DNA of 64,000 nt. It comes from Volvox africanus (lineage: Eukaryota > Chlorophyta > Chlorophyceae > Chlamydomonadales > Volvocaceae). The translations under genes were made by a program, and so were the position numbers. The DNA lies in contig BSDZ01000013.1 in NCBI GenBank assembly GCA_030268105.1, forward strand, positions 4,160,001 to 4,224,000, in the 5' to 3' direction. The notes below the pieces were generated by a model, which had not been told where the DNA came from, ran no database searches, and worked only from the letters and a program-made list of their open reading frames with translations. Positions 1-13,300 of this stretch are shown one piece after another (positions within the stretch are counted from its first letter, which is position 1; each line of letters begins with the position of its first letter).

Positions 1-236
1 AACACGATTCGACACATCAGCGCCGTACATATGCTCTACGAAACGCGATTGGGCAGGTCAGCCTCAGTCCTACATTGAGTCGTAACAAGGCGTCATATAG
101 CCTGGTCTAGGCCCCCGGCCTTGTCCTGCCTTTCTCGTGAAGAACGCGGTCCCAGTTGCGCCCTGACCGCTGCATCCGAGAAGACGGCTCCCAGGCCATA
201 CCCACAAAACAGCAACACGTTACCTCGCGCTGTTTC
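1..236. other. left edge, no supported gene
   Basis: No ORF here carries recognisable features. The minus-strand gene to the right could continue into this stretch, because a good splice donor (GGGTAAGA) overlaps its proposed TAA stop at 237-239. If that donor is used, the stop is intronic and the true C-terminus lies beyond the window. Confidence 0.4.
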
Positions 237-3200
237 TTACCCTGACCTAGCGGACAAGCTCCCCCCAGAGGATGCCCGGCCTCCGCTGGACGTTCCCCGT
301 GGGGCACCACTACCATCCCCCACAGAACGCTTCCCATTCCCGTGGGGTTCAAGTTTCCAACTGTCGTCATCGGACCGCTCATACTCTGGTCCCCACCGCG
401 CTCCGTCTCCCGTAGGTGGGCTTGCACCGCCAGTAGCCGTGCTACCTCCACCAATGTAGTCCTCCCGCGGCGTCACCATGGCTGACACCTGTCCAACAGT
501 GCTACCGTAGTCCTCGTCGACGGATACATCACCCGGCCCAACCACTGCCAGGATACGCTCCAGTTCATCGATTTTTGCGATCATGTCCTTCTCGTTGCCT
601 AGCGCCTTCTTCAGCGCCAGGTACACCTGCATATACTCTCCTATGGCAAATGGTACATGAGGGAAACATAGGAAGCATACAGGTAAGCGTCAGCAGGATT
701 ATCACATATGGCTAAGTTCCAAAAGCCAGGACCAACAATCTCTGCCAGCCCCCAAAACTCGCCCATTTCACTTTGCCCCATCTGATCTTCCCATGCACTT
801 CTGCATCATATGCTGTGTCCAACTGCCTTCCAAATTTCCACGCCGAATCCGTCCAGAACGCTGGTCCTATTTCTTGCCCGTGTCCGGTCTCCAAGCTCCG
901 GTGATACGCCTACCTTGCACCTCCGCCAGTTGCACCTTGGCGTCCACAAGCTCCCGCATAAACATGTCGCTTTCGTGACGGGCCTCGGTTACATCAGCCC
1001 GTACCACAGCCAACTCCGCGGCCAGCACCTCCGCCCTGCGGGGTAGATGGCGGTAGTTGAAAGGTGGTCAAGGCGCTATGCATGCTATACTACCAGTACG
1101 TGGGGGTTCAATAGGGCGGCGAGGACCCTTTCAGCCAAACGGGAAGACCGCGTCACTGCTGGCGACCGTTTATGCTCGTATGGCCACTACTGTTGATAGG
1201 GTAGATCTTTCGCGCTGGTGCACGCAACCCCCCACCTGGCCGCGAGGTCGTCGCGGCTCTCCAGCGTCATTGTGAGCTGCCTATTTAGAAGCCTTACAAG
1301 CTCCTGAGTGGAGGCCAACTGCTCGGAAAGACTGTCACGGACCTGTTGCGCAAAAGAACGGAGTTGAAACGCACCGGTTACAGGTTTTGATCTTTTCAAT
1401 TGATGTGGGACACACCCAGAGACGGAAGGCTGTACGGCCTCAATGACTGTGACCAAAGGAGTCAGGGGGACGCTGAGCGGACTCGTGATGAAGGAGCTCA
1501 GGCAGCGATGATGGACAGGGCAGCGCGTACAATTCACTTATAATGGTTTGGCAGACAGCTAGCAGCAATCCTGTAATCCTCTTGCCCTGCTTCAAAAATA
1601 CCCCACTTTAATCACCTCTCGCAGCCCTGCAAGTTCTGCAGCGGTCGCTTCCGCCGTCTCCGGGTCCACTCCGTTGATGTTGGTGCGGAACTGCACCAAC
1701 GGATGCGCATCTGGCTGCAGCTGTGGCTTAGTCGAGCTTGTCTGCGGATCGCCGTCCGGCGCAATCTCCGACAGGGTTATCTGAAACCGCACCCCGCCGG
1801 CAACCAAACCCTTGCCCTCATTGCCTGCAGCGCTTATTCCACTGGAGCTAGTTGCACCAGCTCCGACGGGGTCTGAGAAGGACCCGCCATCCAGCACGGC
1901 ATACCCGGCCTCATGGACTGCACCTGCCTCAGCCAGGTCCTCGTCGGAGTCGCCATCCGTGCACTTGCCCCCTGCCGGCACACCCACCAGCGCGGCAGCG
2001 TCCACTCGGTGGTCAATGCCGCTGCTGCTGTGCACGCCGTCACCGTCACTGGTAGTGTTGGGGGTGGCCCCATTGCGGTTGCCACCATACACGTCGTAGC
2101 CCCCTGTGGCGGCGTCTCCGGTGGTGCTGCCCACAGGTTCCCCGCCAGGCTCGGGCCCAGCTGGGCCCCCAACAGACGGACCCGCCTCCGCAATCCGCGT
2201 CCCCGCTGCAACGGTGTCCGCAACCGCTGTTGACGCCTCTTCCTTCCTCGCCTCGGCCTCCACTGCCGCAATCCTGGCAGATGCGCTGCCGCCCCCGTCA
2301 TCAGTGACGGCCATGAGTCTGGCCGTGGCAGTCTCGGCCGGGCCAGTCCAAGCCGCACCCCCCTCCCATGTCAATCCCACACTGACAGTTTGTTTCTCGC
2401 GATTGTAAATTTGCAAACTGTCTGCTGCAACAGCGGCGCTGCCATCAACCGTATCCCAATGACCCGTTGCGGCGGTGCTGTTGTCGGCCGTCACGCGTCC
2501 CCCAACGGCGGACATGCTACGCTGAAGGATAGCCTCGGACGCTTTACCCACCGCATCTTTGGCTCCTGCCTCCCCCGCCGCTGCCGGCACCGTGCTCGCC
2601 GATGCTGCAACCCATCTTGGGGACCCGCTGGTACCATCCTCCACGTCAGCGTCGGTAGAAGCACCTGGCTGTTGCAGCCGGGTCGGCATCGTACACGCTG
2701 CCGTACCGGAACCACTGCGCCGCGATGGTGTAGGCGCTGGCGAACCTTGGGTGGGCAGTGGCCGGGAGTTCGGGTCTACACCCAGCAGACTCAATAGATC
2801 GCGCCAAACCGCCACTGCCTCCGGACTGTTGGCCAGCCCACGACCGTGCCGTGACTCCAGGGAAGCCAGTAGTACCTCCAGTGGCGCCGCCGCCGGAGGT
2901 GGCAACCGGCTGCCGAAGGCAGCGGCAGTCACACATGCTGCTGGCATCGCCACCCTGCCCTCCGCCTCCCCATCGCGCTCGGTGTTCTCAACTCCGGGCT
3001 GCCCCTGCAGCCGTTGTGGCTGATCCGTCAGACTTGCAGGAGCGGGCGAAGTAGACAAGCGAGCCGTCACCGCATCCCCAGTCACGCCAGTGGTATTCAC
3101 TGAGATGCGGAACCTCACTGTCGGCACAGGGGATGCCTGCGCCGCTGCGGGGCCCCCGCCAGCTCCACCATCTTCATCTGGCCATGCATCCGGGAGTGCA

Positions 3201-6200
3201 GTCATGCTTCCGACTCGGGGGAGCTGATCTAGACCACCATCACCGCCGCCGCCGACAGCTGGAGGTTTCGTCTGCATACGGAGGGTCGCTGCTGTCGCCG
3301 CTGCTAAAGGCCAGGCCCTCGCATATTTCGCGAACATCCGTACGAGATCCACAGCCTCCCGTGGCTGCGGCGAGCCCGTTTCCGTACTTTCCTGCGGTGG
3401 TAGTCCGTCGATGTCGCCGCCGTCACCGCCATCAACCCCCGTGGCCGCTGCGCCGTCCCGGTCCACGCCGCGCCACCAAAGCGGCCATGGCCCTCTGGCC
3501 CCGCGTGAACCACGGGTCGCCTCCAAATGCGCCATGAAGGACGAGAACAGGTCGACCAGTGGCTGGACTGACGCATCATACTCCTCAGCCATAGCCTCAC
3601 CCGCACGCACGTCCGGAACTACTGCAGATCTCCCGTCACCGCCGATAGCAGTCGCCGCCTCATTTGCTGCGGAACCCCATGGCCCCTTGCTGCTGCCGGC
3701 GCCACCAGCCAAGCCGACGGTGGCGACCGCTGACCTCTCATACAGCCGCAACAACTCATTAACGGAGGCGGCAATGGCATCAGCTTGAGTGTCAAAATAC
3801 CGCGCATCAGGAATGACCACAGCAGCAGGACTGCCACCAGCTCCTGGGCTGCTGCTGCCGGCGATCGTAGAGCCGGCAAATCCGGCAATGCCGCCGCCGC
3901 CTCCGCTCGCCATAGCTGCAGCCGCTGCCGCTGCTGCTGCCGCCTCTTGGAACTGCCGTCGCAGGTGCTGCACGGAATCCAGTATGACTTCTGCCTGCGA
4001 ATCGAAATAACTGGCATCCGCGACAACGGGCCCTCCCGGCGCCTGAGCTGCAGTCTTAGAATCCCCTGCGCACAGAGCGAGAGAAGTATCCATACTATGC
4101 ATTCATATGACAAAGAGGGTATAGAGGCATGCAGATAGCCTAGTACGTACATGTGCGTGACCAACACACATACACATGGGCATGGTCGTCCGCACCTGTT
4201 AACCCGCCGCTAGGCACCCACTGCATCTTGGCAAAATATTGCCGCAGCTTCTCCACCGACACTTCCAACGAGTCCGCCATGGTGCTAAAGGCGCTGGCAT
4301 CCGGCAGCCCCCGTTCTGGCCGCTGCTGCCCCTGGACCGCAGTGGTGGTCGCCCCAGGAAGCGGCGTCGGCGCCCAGTCGTACTGAGCAAACATGGCCTT
4401 TAACTGCTCCAGGGAGGCACTGAGCTCGTCGCGGCAGGCCTCCAGCGCAGACGCATCGGGCACTCTTCCTGCTCCGCAACAAGAAGAGTGACGGAAAAGG
4501 AAAGTGTACGGTGGGTTACGGGAGACAAGGTGGTGTCGTCGTTATCGCTATCGCTATCGCCGTAGATAGATGTTACTAGTGCTTTGACGAGAAACTACTT
4601 TCTGTACCACTCTTATCCACATCCGGTGGGGGCGGATGGATAATGTGGATTCATGCGATGGCATTGGTCCTCATGTGCCAGTACAACCCCTTTACCTCGC
4701 GTGCAGTATAACGAAGGGAGATCCCACACAGTGGAGAGTCGGGGCGCGGAAGGGGGGAGGGATGGGACAGGCAAAGGGTGCAAGCCGCGCGATGTTCCCC
4801 AAGAGCAACTCGATGCCGACAACCTGGTGACCCCATGACTGTGTCGATTTGATATTTATGCTTTTGGCAGGGTCCCCAGCCCAGCCGACTCGCACGGCTC
4901 CCACCGCCCGGGGAGAGCCTGTACCTGTACCACAGGCTTTTGCACCCACCATCGCCACCGGTGCTGAATAGCGATACAGGCCGCAGCGGCGACGGTGCCG
5001 GCACCACCGAGCCCCAATGCGGCTCCATCCGTGGCGCAGCGGTGGCGCCGCCCGTCAAATCATTGTATTGCTCCCGCAGCCGCGACAGCCGGTCATCAAG
5101 ACCCGTGGGTCTGTCGTCTACTGGCTGCTCGCCGGCCCGCGCGTCAGGCGCACCACCAAGCGACGCTGCAGGAATGGCCCCCGGGAAGGACTGGTGGGCG
5201 CTAGAAATGGAGTTCAGGTTGGCAGGATGATTGGGGTCGTGCAGATCGTGGATGCCCGGTGTGAGCGTGTAGTCCTGCGAGGGGTCCGGAGGCCGTTGCG
5301 GCCCCAGTTGGGCGGTTCCCATGGGGCGTCAGTGTGTGAGTGAGGGGGATGTATCGACAAGCAAGAATTCAATCAGTAGGAGGGCGTCAGAGGGATGGGA
5401 CGGTTCTTAATAGGGCTAAGGGAGCTCCAATGGCTGCGCGAGGGGAGGGTTGAGGAGATGGTGCGACTACGATGTCGAGGAGAAGGCAGCAAGATCCTGG
5501 TCGGGTTCATCCAGAAGTAGCCGACAGTCAGAGCGCGAATGTGTGGCAAGGAGAGCGTAGTGTGGCCGAGGAGCCCCTTGGGTTTTCAAGCTCACCTTAA
5601 ATTTGTCCACCTGCTGATGCACGTACGACAGGCTGGTTTGAGGTCCAGCGCCGTCGTACGGGGTAGGCTGAAGGCTTGATGGTGATTCTGCAGGATCAGG
5701 ATGTCAGTACAGCGGGTAACCCGAGCGCGAGAGGCATGGGTTGCGGGAATGGGCATGAGAACGAAAAAGCAACCAGGGAACCCTAAACTGAGCGCAGCAT
5801 GGCGAGGATGATGAGAAGCACACCCTAAACGAACCCCAAGTTGTGCCTTGCATGCCATGGCGATGCGCAGTGATAGCAGCTTCATACCGGCCCGGAAGGG
5901 CCCCCGCCCTAATAGCCATCCTCCCCCACCATCACGTAACGATACAAGCGGATGCCACTCACGCATGCAAGTATCGACGAAGGCAGAAAAATATATCTTT
6001 AGATGTCGACGCACGCCTGGCGGCGTCGAGGCCACCCAACTGCCCCCAAAACGACAAGCAACCCACCAGTAGGCTGCGGCACGTCTGCGTCAGGGTTGCG
6101 CAGCGGTATGTTGCGGCGTTGCAAGATGTGCTGCGGCATCGACTCCTTGTCCTCCACCTGCCGGTCCAGAACCGTAAAAGCCGCCACGGCAGCAGAGTGT

Positions 6201-9200
6201 GATCGCGCATCGCTAACGCGTCATTGAGCGGGAAGGATATCATCCAGACAGGGACTTGGAAGAGCTGGTGATAATTCTGTGCGAGGCCTTCCAGCAGCTA
6301 ACCGCCGGCCAGGCCACTACAGCTATAGCTGCAGGAGATCTTGCTGCGTCAAAATTCGCAAGGAAATAAAAGCACTCTGCTCCCTGTGAGGTCTAGCACG
6401 TGTGTGGACTTCGTCGCCCTCACCGCCAAGAGCTATGTAGGGCCAGCAACTAGCGAAGCGAGGGGTGCAGGAAAGGGCCCCCATGCCGGCGCACACTAAA
6501 ACATTACATGCTGGGTCAGCTACGGGCAAGCGAGGGTGCTAAAGGTCATAATACCGCTTCCCAGGTACCCCGAACAACCCCCTTCTCCGCACCAGCAGGA
6601 GCGTAACCTCGTCCCACAGGCACTGCACAGCGGGCGAGCCACTAATAAAATCGCGATAGGCCTTCTCGATCTCAAGCAACCCGCTCTTGAGTGTGAAGTT
6701 CTTGGTCGCGTATGACCTCTGAAGCTCCCCTTCCAAACGCTGGGGATCGCGGAAGTGGAAAGATAAAAATCCATGACCGGGGGAGACGGCGTTCGATAAG
6801 ATCCTGAAGCCGTGTATGAATATGTGTGTATTGGGGGTTTGGGCAGGGGATAAAAAGGAAAGGCGAATACACATAACCTGGTACTAGTGTAGGGAAGCTG
6901 CTAATGAGCACAATAAGGTGGGGCTTTACGTGGATGCCACGCCAGTGTCGGAGGTCGTTGGGAGCCTCCTCGGCGATGCGCTCAGGGGATAAGGATGCGC
7001 AGACGAGCGCCTCGCAAGGTGCGAAACGGGCACCGTGCCACCTTCGCCTTCGCAAGATCCAGAGCACAACCCACATGCTTCTTGGAAACACGATTGTTGC
7101 GTGCCGCCGACAGTCACTACACGCAGCCAAGCAGGTGAAAGGACAATTACTTGCATGGAAAGTGAAAAATGCTTCCGCCGCGTTCACGTCCAGTCTATGT
7201 CACCATGCTATTGCGGTAGACAGGGACCACCCACACGTACCCCGACGTCCTACGATCAGGAAGCGGCCAAGTAGGCCGGAAGCTGACAGGTAAATGTTCG
7301 GCAGGCAATTCCCATATTACCGTTTGCCTTCCACCTTTCTTCACTCACTGCGCATACGCGACCCTCCGCACACCGGCCGCACGGTGCAGTTTCGCACCTG
7401 GACCTTCTTCTCCAGCTCGTTCACACGGGTTTCATTGCGAAGGATCTCCAGCTCGCCCTCCAGCTGCAGTTACAGCAGCGGAAGCGGAAGAGAACAGAAG
7501 GACAGCAACGACAAAGGTCAGGGAGAAGCAGCGTGAGCAGGACAACAAAGTTCAGGACGGCTGGCTGTGGCAAGAGCCTGCGGCCGCACGCCTAAGAGCC
7601 TGTGGCGCCAGGGAGGGGTACAGGATGGTTCCCGAAGGCCTGGAGTGGTACCCATCCCTAACGGCACTGGCAGCAGCAGGGGCGCATAACTTCGGTTCGC
7701 GCATCCACTATTGCTTCGATACGTTGCAGTTGCGTCATCCGCCGTTACTTGCACACTCCTGCTCGGGATTGGAAAGGTAAGCGGAGCCGAAGGGCACTCG
7801 AGGGAGGGTGTCCTCTCACCACTGCCAACGCCAACGTCATATTACCTCAGCGCGGTGACTGCCAACGTGAACCCGCCCCTTCTCTCCCAGCACAAAATTG
7901 CCTGGCCCATGTCATGGTCGCCCTTCTCTCCAGTCGCACGACTCGCCCTTGCCACCCAAGCGAACGCCCCAATTGCTTGACCCCACAAAATGAGCCATAG
8001 CGTACTACTCTATTGTACAGGCGTTGACCCGTACCTTAATGATCTTTTCATTGAGCTTCTTGATAAGTGATGGGCGGTTGTCCAGAGCCTGGGGGGATAG
8101 GCAGAATGTTTTCCAGAGGGTTAGCGAGGTGCCCAGTGAAGAGTTGCCAGCATAGGGTGGTGCGAGACGTGGTCCAAAGGGCGGACTTCGGACTGCACAA
8201 ATTCGCCGGCCCTAGGTGCTGAAGGGACCAGAACGCTATTGGACGACCATTTACCGTTAAAGATGGGAATCGTACTTGCGCCAAGAAACCAGCCCCATCC
8301 CTGCAGCCCAAGCAGCATGTCCCATCCCAACTACCCTCAGCTCCAGATGCACGGGACCCACATGAAGGACCCCGCCGCACCAATCAGCTGGCCCCCAAAC
8401 CCACAGACCTAAGTTCCTTCAACCTACGTATCTTCCCCTGCCACCGGGCGACGATGACAGCATATGTGCAAGGCTCCCCTTTCGCTGCTGCAACATGCGA
8501 GATGGCTACATAAGTCATCATCATTGCCCAGAAGGACTGCAATTAGGACCTGCTATAGACGCTGTCGCATTCACCCAACTGTCCAAGATTAAGATAAAAT
8601 CAGAGCGGTTGATGGGCCGTCCATCATTTCGCAAATCGCTCTGGAGCCACCAAAACGGAGGTTAGGGAGCTGTCTGCATCTAGTAGCTGCTAACTGCACA
8701 ACCTCCAAAGGGCATGTGGCACAGCTGGCCTTGCGGATGAAATCGCACAGCTTGTAAGGCATTCGGAGCTGGGTCCGTAGCAGCTGTCTAAATTTGTCCA
8801 ATTTTGCCTTCGCAAATGAAGTACCACGTAGTACGGCATGCATTCCATTTGGTAAGGCTTGCGTCAGTACGCACGGCAGAACACACTTTGTAACCCCGCG
8901 GGACACACACCTGCTCCAATCTGCCCAGGTTAGCTACCACCTCATCGAATAACGACCGATCAAGGTTGACGCGGTCGGGAGAGTCCTGTGGGTTGATGCG
9001 TACCAGGTATAGAGTGGCACAGAGGGGGCTGGGTAAATAAGCTGTGGCCCCCTTTTTTATGGTCATTGGTACGGGTACCTGGTGGGCGCCCATAGTCCGA
9101 AAACTACTGAGTGAAATGAATAATGTATTGAGGTGTGTTTTCATAGATTAATCGTGCATAAGGCATCTGACGGCCCGAACCTTATCCTTCCGCACACCAG

Positions 9201-9464
9201 CTGTCTATGCCTTACCAGACGCGTGAAGCCTGGGGCTTGGGGAGCCGCCATGCGTGATACCAAAAGCCAGAAATACTAGGTTTCAACGCAAATAATATTC
9301 TATTGCGCACATGCATAGCCGATGCCCCGGCCTTACAGAAAAGAGGACAAATGAGCATCACCGTCGCAACCCAAAAACCCAGGCTGACTACATACCCGTA
9401 TATGGATTACCTTTGATGCATCTTGCAATTGTTTAATTAGCTCCTCTATATCCCTGCGAGACAT
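237..9464 (-). CDS. large coiled-coil protein with PDA helical repeats (14 exons)
   Basis: Unrecognised family. Hand-built exons: 9464-9411, 8985-8911, 8088-8035, 7463-7398, 7010-6930, 6739-6608, 6157-6067, 5687-5596, 5274-4950, 4468-4196, 4065-1616, 1342-1236, 1035-921, 626-237. All have AG/GT borders and matching phases, giving 1434 aa. The start is ATG 9464 in an 18-codon exon ending at a GTAATC donor. Residues 1-83 and about 1232-1350 are charged, heptad-like coiled coil. Six degenerate repeats (PDA, an aromatic, an acidic/Ala helix, then SVxxLxxxF) lie at about 258-590. The rest of the large exon 4065-1616 is Gly/Ala/Thr-rich and probably disordered. The donor of exon 6 is weak (GTTACG); a GTGCGG 12 bases on is an alternative. 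A scaffold or cytoskeletal role is possible but not shown. The gene is divergent from ELL. Confidence 0.72.
4541..4560. repeat. short TCGCTA tandem repeat
   Basis: About three copies of the hexamer TCGCTA lie in the intron between exons 5274-4950 and 4468-4196 of the coiled-coil gene. No function is suggested. Confidence 0.6.
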
Positions 9465-10390
9465 ACTGATACTGTCCGCCGCTGGCTGAGAGCTGTCAGT
9501 GAGAACCTAAAGCAAGTCTATGTTTCCTCACAGTCTATCAGTACAAATATATGCAATTTAGTAATGGTATGGAAAAGGCCTCGTGTCATAGCTTGGCAGA
9601 AGTTGATGGGACGCTCCTGTGTTTTTGGCAATTGACCGGAAATACAAGTATAAGATTAGCTATTTAAAACCAAACAAGAACGCCATATCGATGATGGTTG
9701 CACCTGTCAAGGGCGAGAAAGCAGCGAAGCTCTCCGCCAATATATACAGTTCCGGGTGATCATCTTACCAATTTTTTTGTTTTAATCGTATCCAGAAGTT
9801 GCCTACCAACTTTGTGACATGATCAAGCGTGCCCAACGGGACGACCGGAGCGGACTAATTCATAGTATCATGCGTCTACTGAACTAGTGTAAGAATTGCA
9901 ATAAAGTGCACTGCTTGTAAGCATACGCACTGGTCTTCAGAGGCGGCATTGATTCAATGGCAGTACCGCAGATGGTTGACATGCTGCGACCGAGATGTGC
10001 GCATCCAAGAAGTCCAAGAGCAAAATGTAGTGTTCAGCACTTAAAGATTCAGAATTAAAAAAGAAGTTCAGAGCCTAGCTATGCTCATGCAGAACTGAGT
10101 TAGGTGTCACTGTTTAGGTTGTATGCGACCCTCACGGGTGCACATCACGGACCAAAGCTGCTGTAATGGATCTAAAAGGCATTTTGTGAGACACTGCAAG
10201 CAAGCATCCAGGACGACTGTGTGTTACCAGACTCGGCCGGTTACCCGAACTCCAGCTGCCGCTTAGTCCGCCTATCGAATTCACGTGCACCAAGGCCAAT
10301 ATCACTTCCTGTGAAGTCGCGAGAGTCATTTTGTTTCGACGAGATGAGCTGCTGACGGTTCTATCCGACCCACCTTCCGAGGCGAAGAAA
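9465..10390. promoter_or_regulatory. divergent intergenic region between coiled-coil gene and ELL
   Basis: This 926-bp interval separates the two outward-facing start codons (ATG 9464 on minus, ATG 10391 on plus), so it must hold both promoters and both 5' UTRs. It is more AT-rich than the flanking exons. I found no unambiguous TATA box or named operator. Confidence 0.5.
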
Positions 10391-13300
10391 ATGGCCTACT
10401 GTTACCAGAATGGCAACCCGTTGGGCTTTGCAGTCCAGTTACGTCTGACACCGGAGCTTAAGCAAGCGTTAATCAGTGCTCGGGCGAGCGGGGAGCCCTT
10501 TTCGTTGCGGTTCCGCGATGAGCCGCATCGTGAGGTACGCGTCGGCTGCGTCTTCTCTGGATGTATGCAATGGATAGCGCGGCGCTTACACCTGCGGCTC
10601 TGTTGTGGCCTACTGCACCAAGCGTGCACGAACGCAACTTTACAGTCGTTGTCGCTCTGCGCTTCGTGTCGCTTCACACGTCCAGCACTCTCACTCGCAG
10701 CCCCTACTGCTGCCCACTTCCTACATTGGCCACACCTAGCGTTGTTCACATTGGGAGTAGAAAACCGGGTCCTAAGTGTCGTATTGTTCCAGAAGGCACA
10801 AGCCGCTAACAGCGAGGACCGCGCCAAGCAACTCCGCGCAGCTCAGAGCCCTTCCTTGCATCTTGAAACCTCATTCGTGTGGGGAGACCAAGCGTTGCGC
10901 CAGGGGCTGCTCTAGCCGAACTGTATTTAAAAACCAGGTCACAATTGGCCGGATTAGTGCCTTTTAATGTTTAACGTTAGTAGCAAATCCTTATCTTCGC
11001 ACCGCACCCGTCCCCAAGAGCAAGCATCAGAGTTTCATCTCGCTGCTGTGCGGCATGTTAGGGGAAAGGCTCCCTTCTTAAAATGCAAGGACTTCGCCGT
11101 AAGAGAGAGACACGGGCAGACCCCACCGTGCTGAAATATGAACGCTGAGACGTTTAACCCGGCCGCAGAATGCATTTAGAAGGAGATGTGGACATCGTCA
11201 TACAAGGAACGGGTCAAAGGTCTCGGTGTCCAAAGTCAGAACTGCCCCACACGTCTGCCCCAGGCTTTGCTCAATTGCCCGGGTCATGAGCTTGTGCGCA
11301 CAACGCCTGGGGCGATTTTCAGTGTCGGCTCTTGCAAGGGATATCCACCATTTTTGCCACGCACCTCCAAGGCCGCCCTCTGCTGTGCTACATAGTCCTG
11401 CATTGGATCAAGCACACAGAAGCTGGTTTATTTACATTGGCAGCACTGCTCCCGCACGCATCCCTCAATTGTTAGGTTGAGGACGCTCGCCTGTGCCCAG
11501 TTGTCAGTATGCCAGCACCCGCCGTGTGCTACTCCCGGCGACAACGGCCAATCCTCCATCTGCACAGAGCGCACGCTGATCCATACACAATCAACCACAC
11601 GCTCCGAGTCACCACGATGGGGTGATAGATTTTTTCACACGAGCACCTTGCCCGCTTGAAACCCAATAGAGAAACGCAGTGATTTGCGAACCATCATCAC
11701 CGGTCTCGACTCAGCTCCACTCGGTGCTACTGCGCGCACCCTCAGCTAAACCCGGTCCAACCCGGTCTCTTGCTCCTCAGGCTGTGCTTACTGTGGCGGG
11801 GCAGGAGTATTTCTTCAGCACTGCGCAGCAGGCGGGCCAAGTGGAGGTGGTCGAAATGCACCCGGGGTCCAAATTGGCCAGCAGTGTTTCCAGTGTCAAG
11901 CAGCGCCTCACGATACAGGTAGGGGTTCCCGGCCAGCTCCTGCGCGACGGGCACAACTCACAGTCACACGTCGAGTGGCACAACGGCGCAGTGGCTTGCC
12001 CTTTCCTTGCCACCCTCGGCCCTACCCCCATTCCCCTTCTCCAATTCCTACGGCCCTGCCTAAGTTTCTCGTTCATTTCGTTTGGCTCACATTTATGGCG
12101 TCTCTTGCACTTTACCTCCATGCCCTGGTCGTTTCTATTTCTCCTCTCGTCTCCTCTCGCCTCTGCATTCAATTTCCGTTCTCTGCACACGTCCTCACCC
12201 TAACCCGTGCTGGCCATGCCCCTATGCCTCAGCGCCCACTGGACGCGGACACTCGCCCGCGCGGCTTGGGCTTGGGGGCCCCCCTCGCGGAGGATCGCAG
12301 GAAGCGCTCCGCTGTTCTGCTGGATGGGAACCAACGGGGGGGAGGTGAGGGAGCAGACACGTAGGAGCTGTATTCGTGAGTGACAAGATAGCTCGTCACA
12401 GTTGGACGGTTAGAAGGGCGATGCAGCACGGGCTGGGGTAGTCCTTACTGCGAGTGCCAGGATGTTATGTCGTGTGGGGCGATCGCGTCCTTCAAGGTTT
12501 TCCAGTAAAGCAGTCTCCGGGTGACCAGCCCTACCCCTCCTTAACCCGCTCTTACAAGACAAATTTACGATGCGCCTCCTGTGCCTAGGTCGCGGTGGTC
12601 CTGTGCCCACGCATTTGGCCGGGCATACGACCGGCATTTGACAACGTAGCAGCATAATCTGTCCATTACACTCACCCCGTACTAACTTGATCATCTGTCT
12701 CCTCCTTGCAAGGTGTTCACCCCCGCGTCACGACCACAACCGAGATCCTCACTCGTCCGGCAGCCCCACAGCAGGGCTCCCTTGTAGGAGGGGCCCCGGG
12801 GCTGAGCGGTCGCTTCGGCGGTGGCGTAGCGGCGTTGGGTGGGACCGGATCATCCTTCCGACAGACCCAGGGGTCGGCGCCGGCGGGACCTCGCGCGGCG
12901 GGGGTCAACAACAGGCCGGGAGAGATGCCTAAATCCATGGAGCTCCCCAAGCCACGTTCGCAGCAGCCAGGGGGCTGTGCGCTGGTGAAGCAAGGCGCGC
13001 CGACCAAGACGCGCATCACTCCGACGCCGCCGAGACAGGATTCCGGTGGCAGTGGCGACGGCACGGTGACGGGACAGCTGGACGTGCGACCGTGCAGTGG
13101 AGGCAGTGGCGGAGGTGGAGGCAGTTCTCCTGTAGGTTACGGTAGTGGTGGGGCTCCGGGTGCCGTGGCAGCGGCTCCGGGTGGCGGAGCCGCTGCGGCC
13201 GCCGCCACAACGGCACCGCCGCCTCCCGTGGAGTTGCCCCGGGGGGCTGTGCTGGCGGCCCGACGGGGTGATCTGCCGCTGGTGGTGGCTGCGTTACTGC

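Noticed and set aside
121..459. Plus-strand 112-codon ORF
   Set aside because: It is the antisense shadow of the last exon of the minus-strand coiled-coil gene.
1812..3788. Several long plus-strand ORFs opposite the minus-strand gene
   Set aside because: They are shadows created by GC-rich third positions in exon 4065-1616. They have no splice logic or domains of their own.
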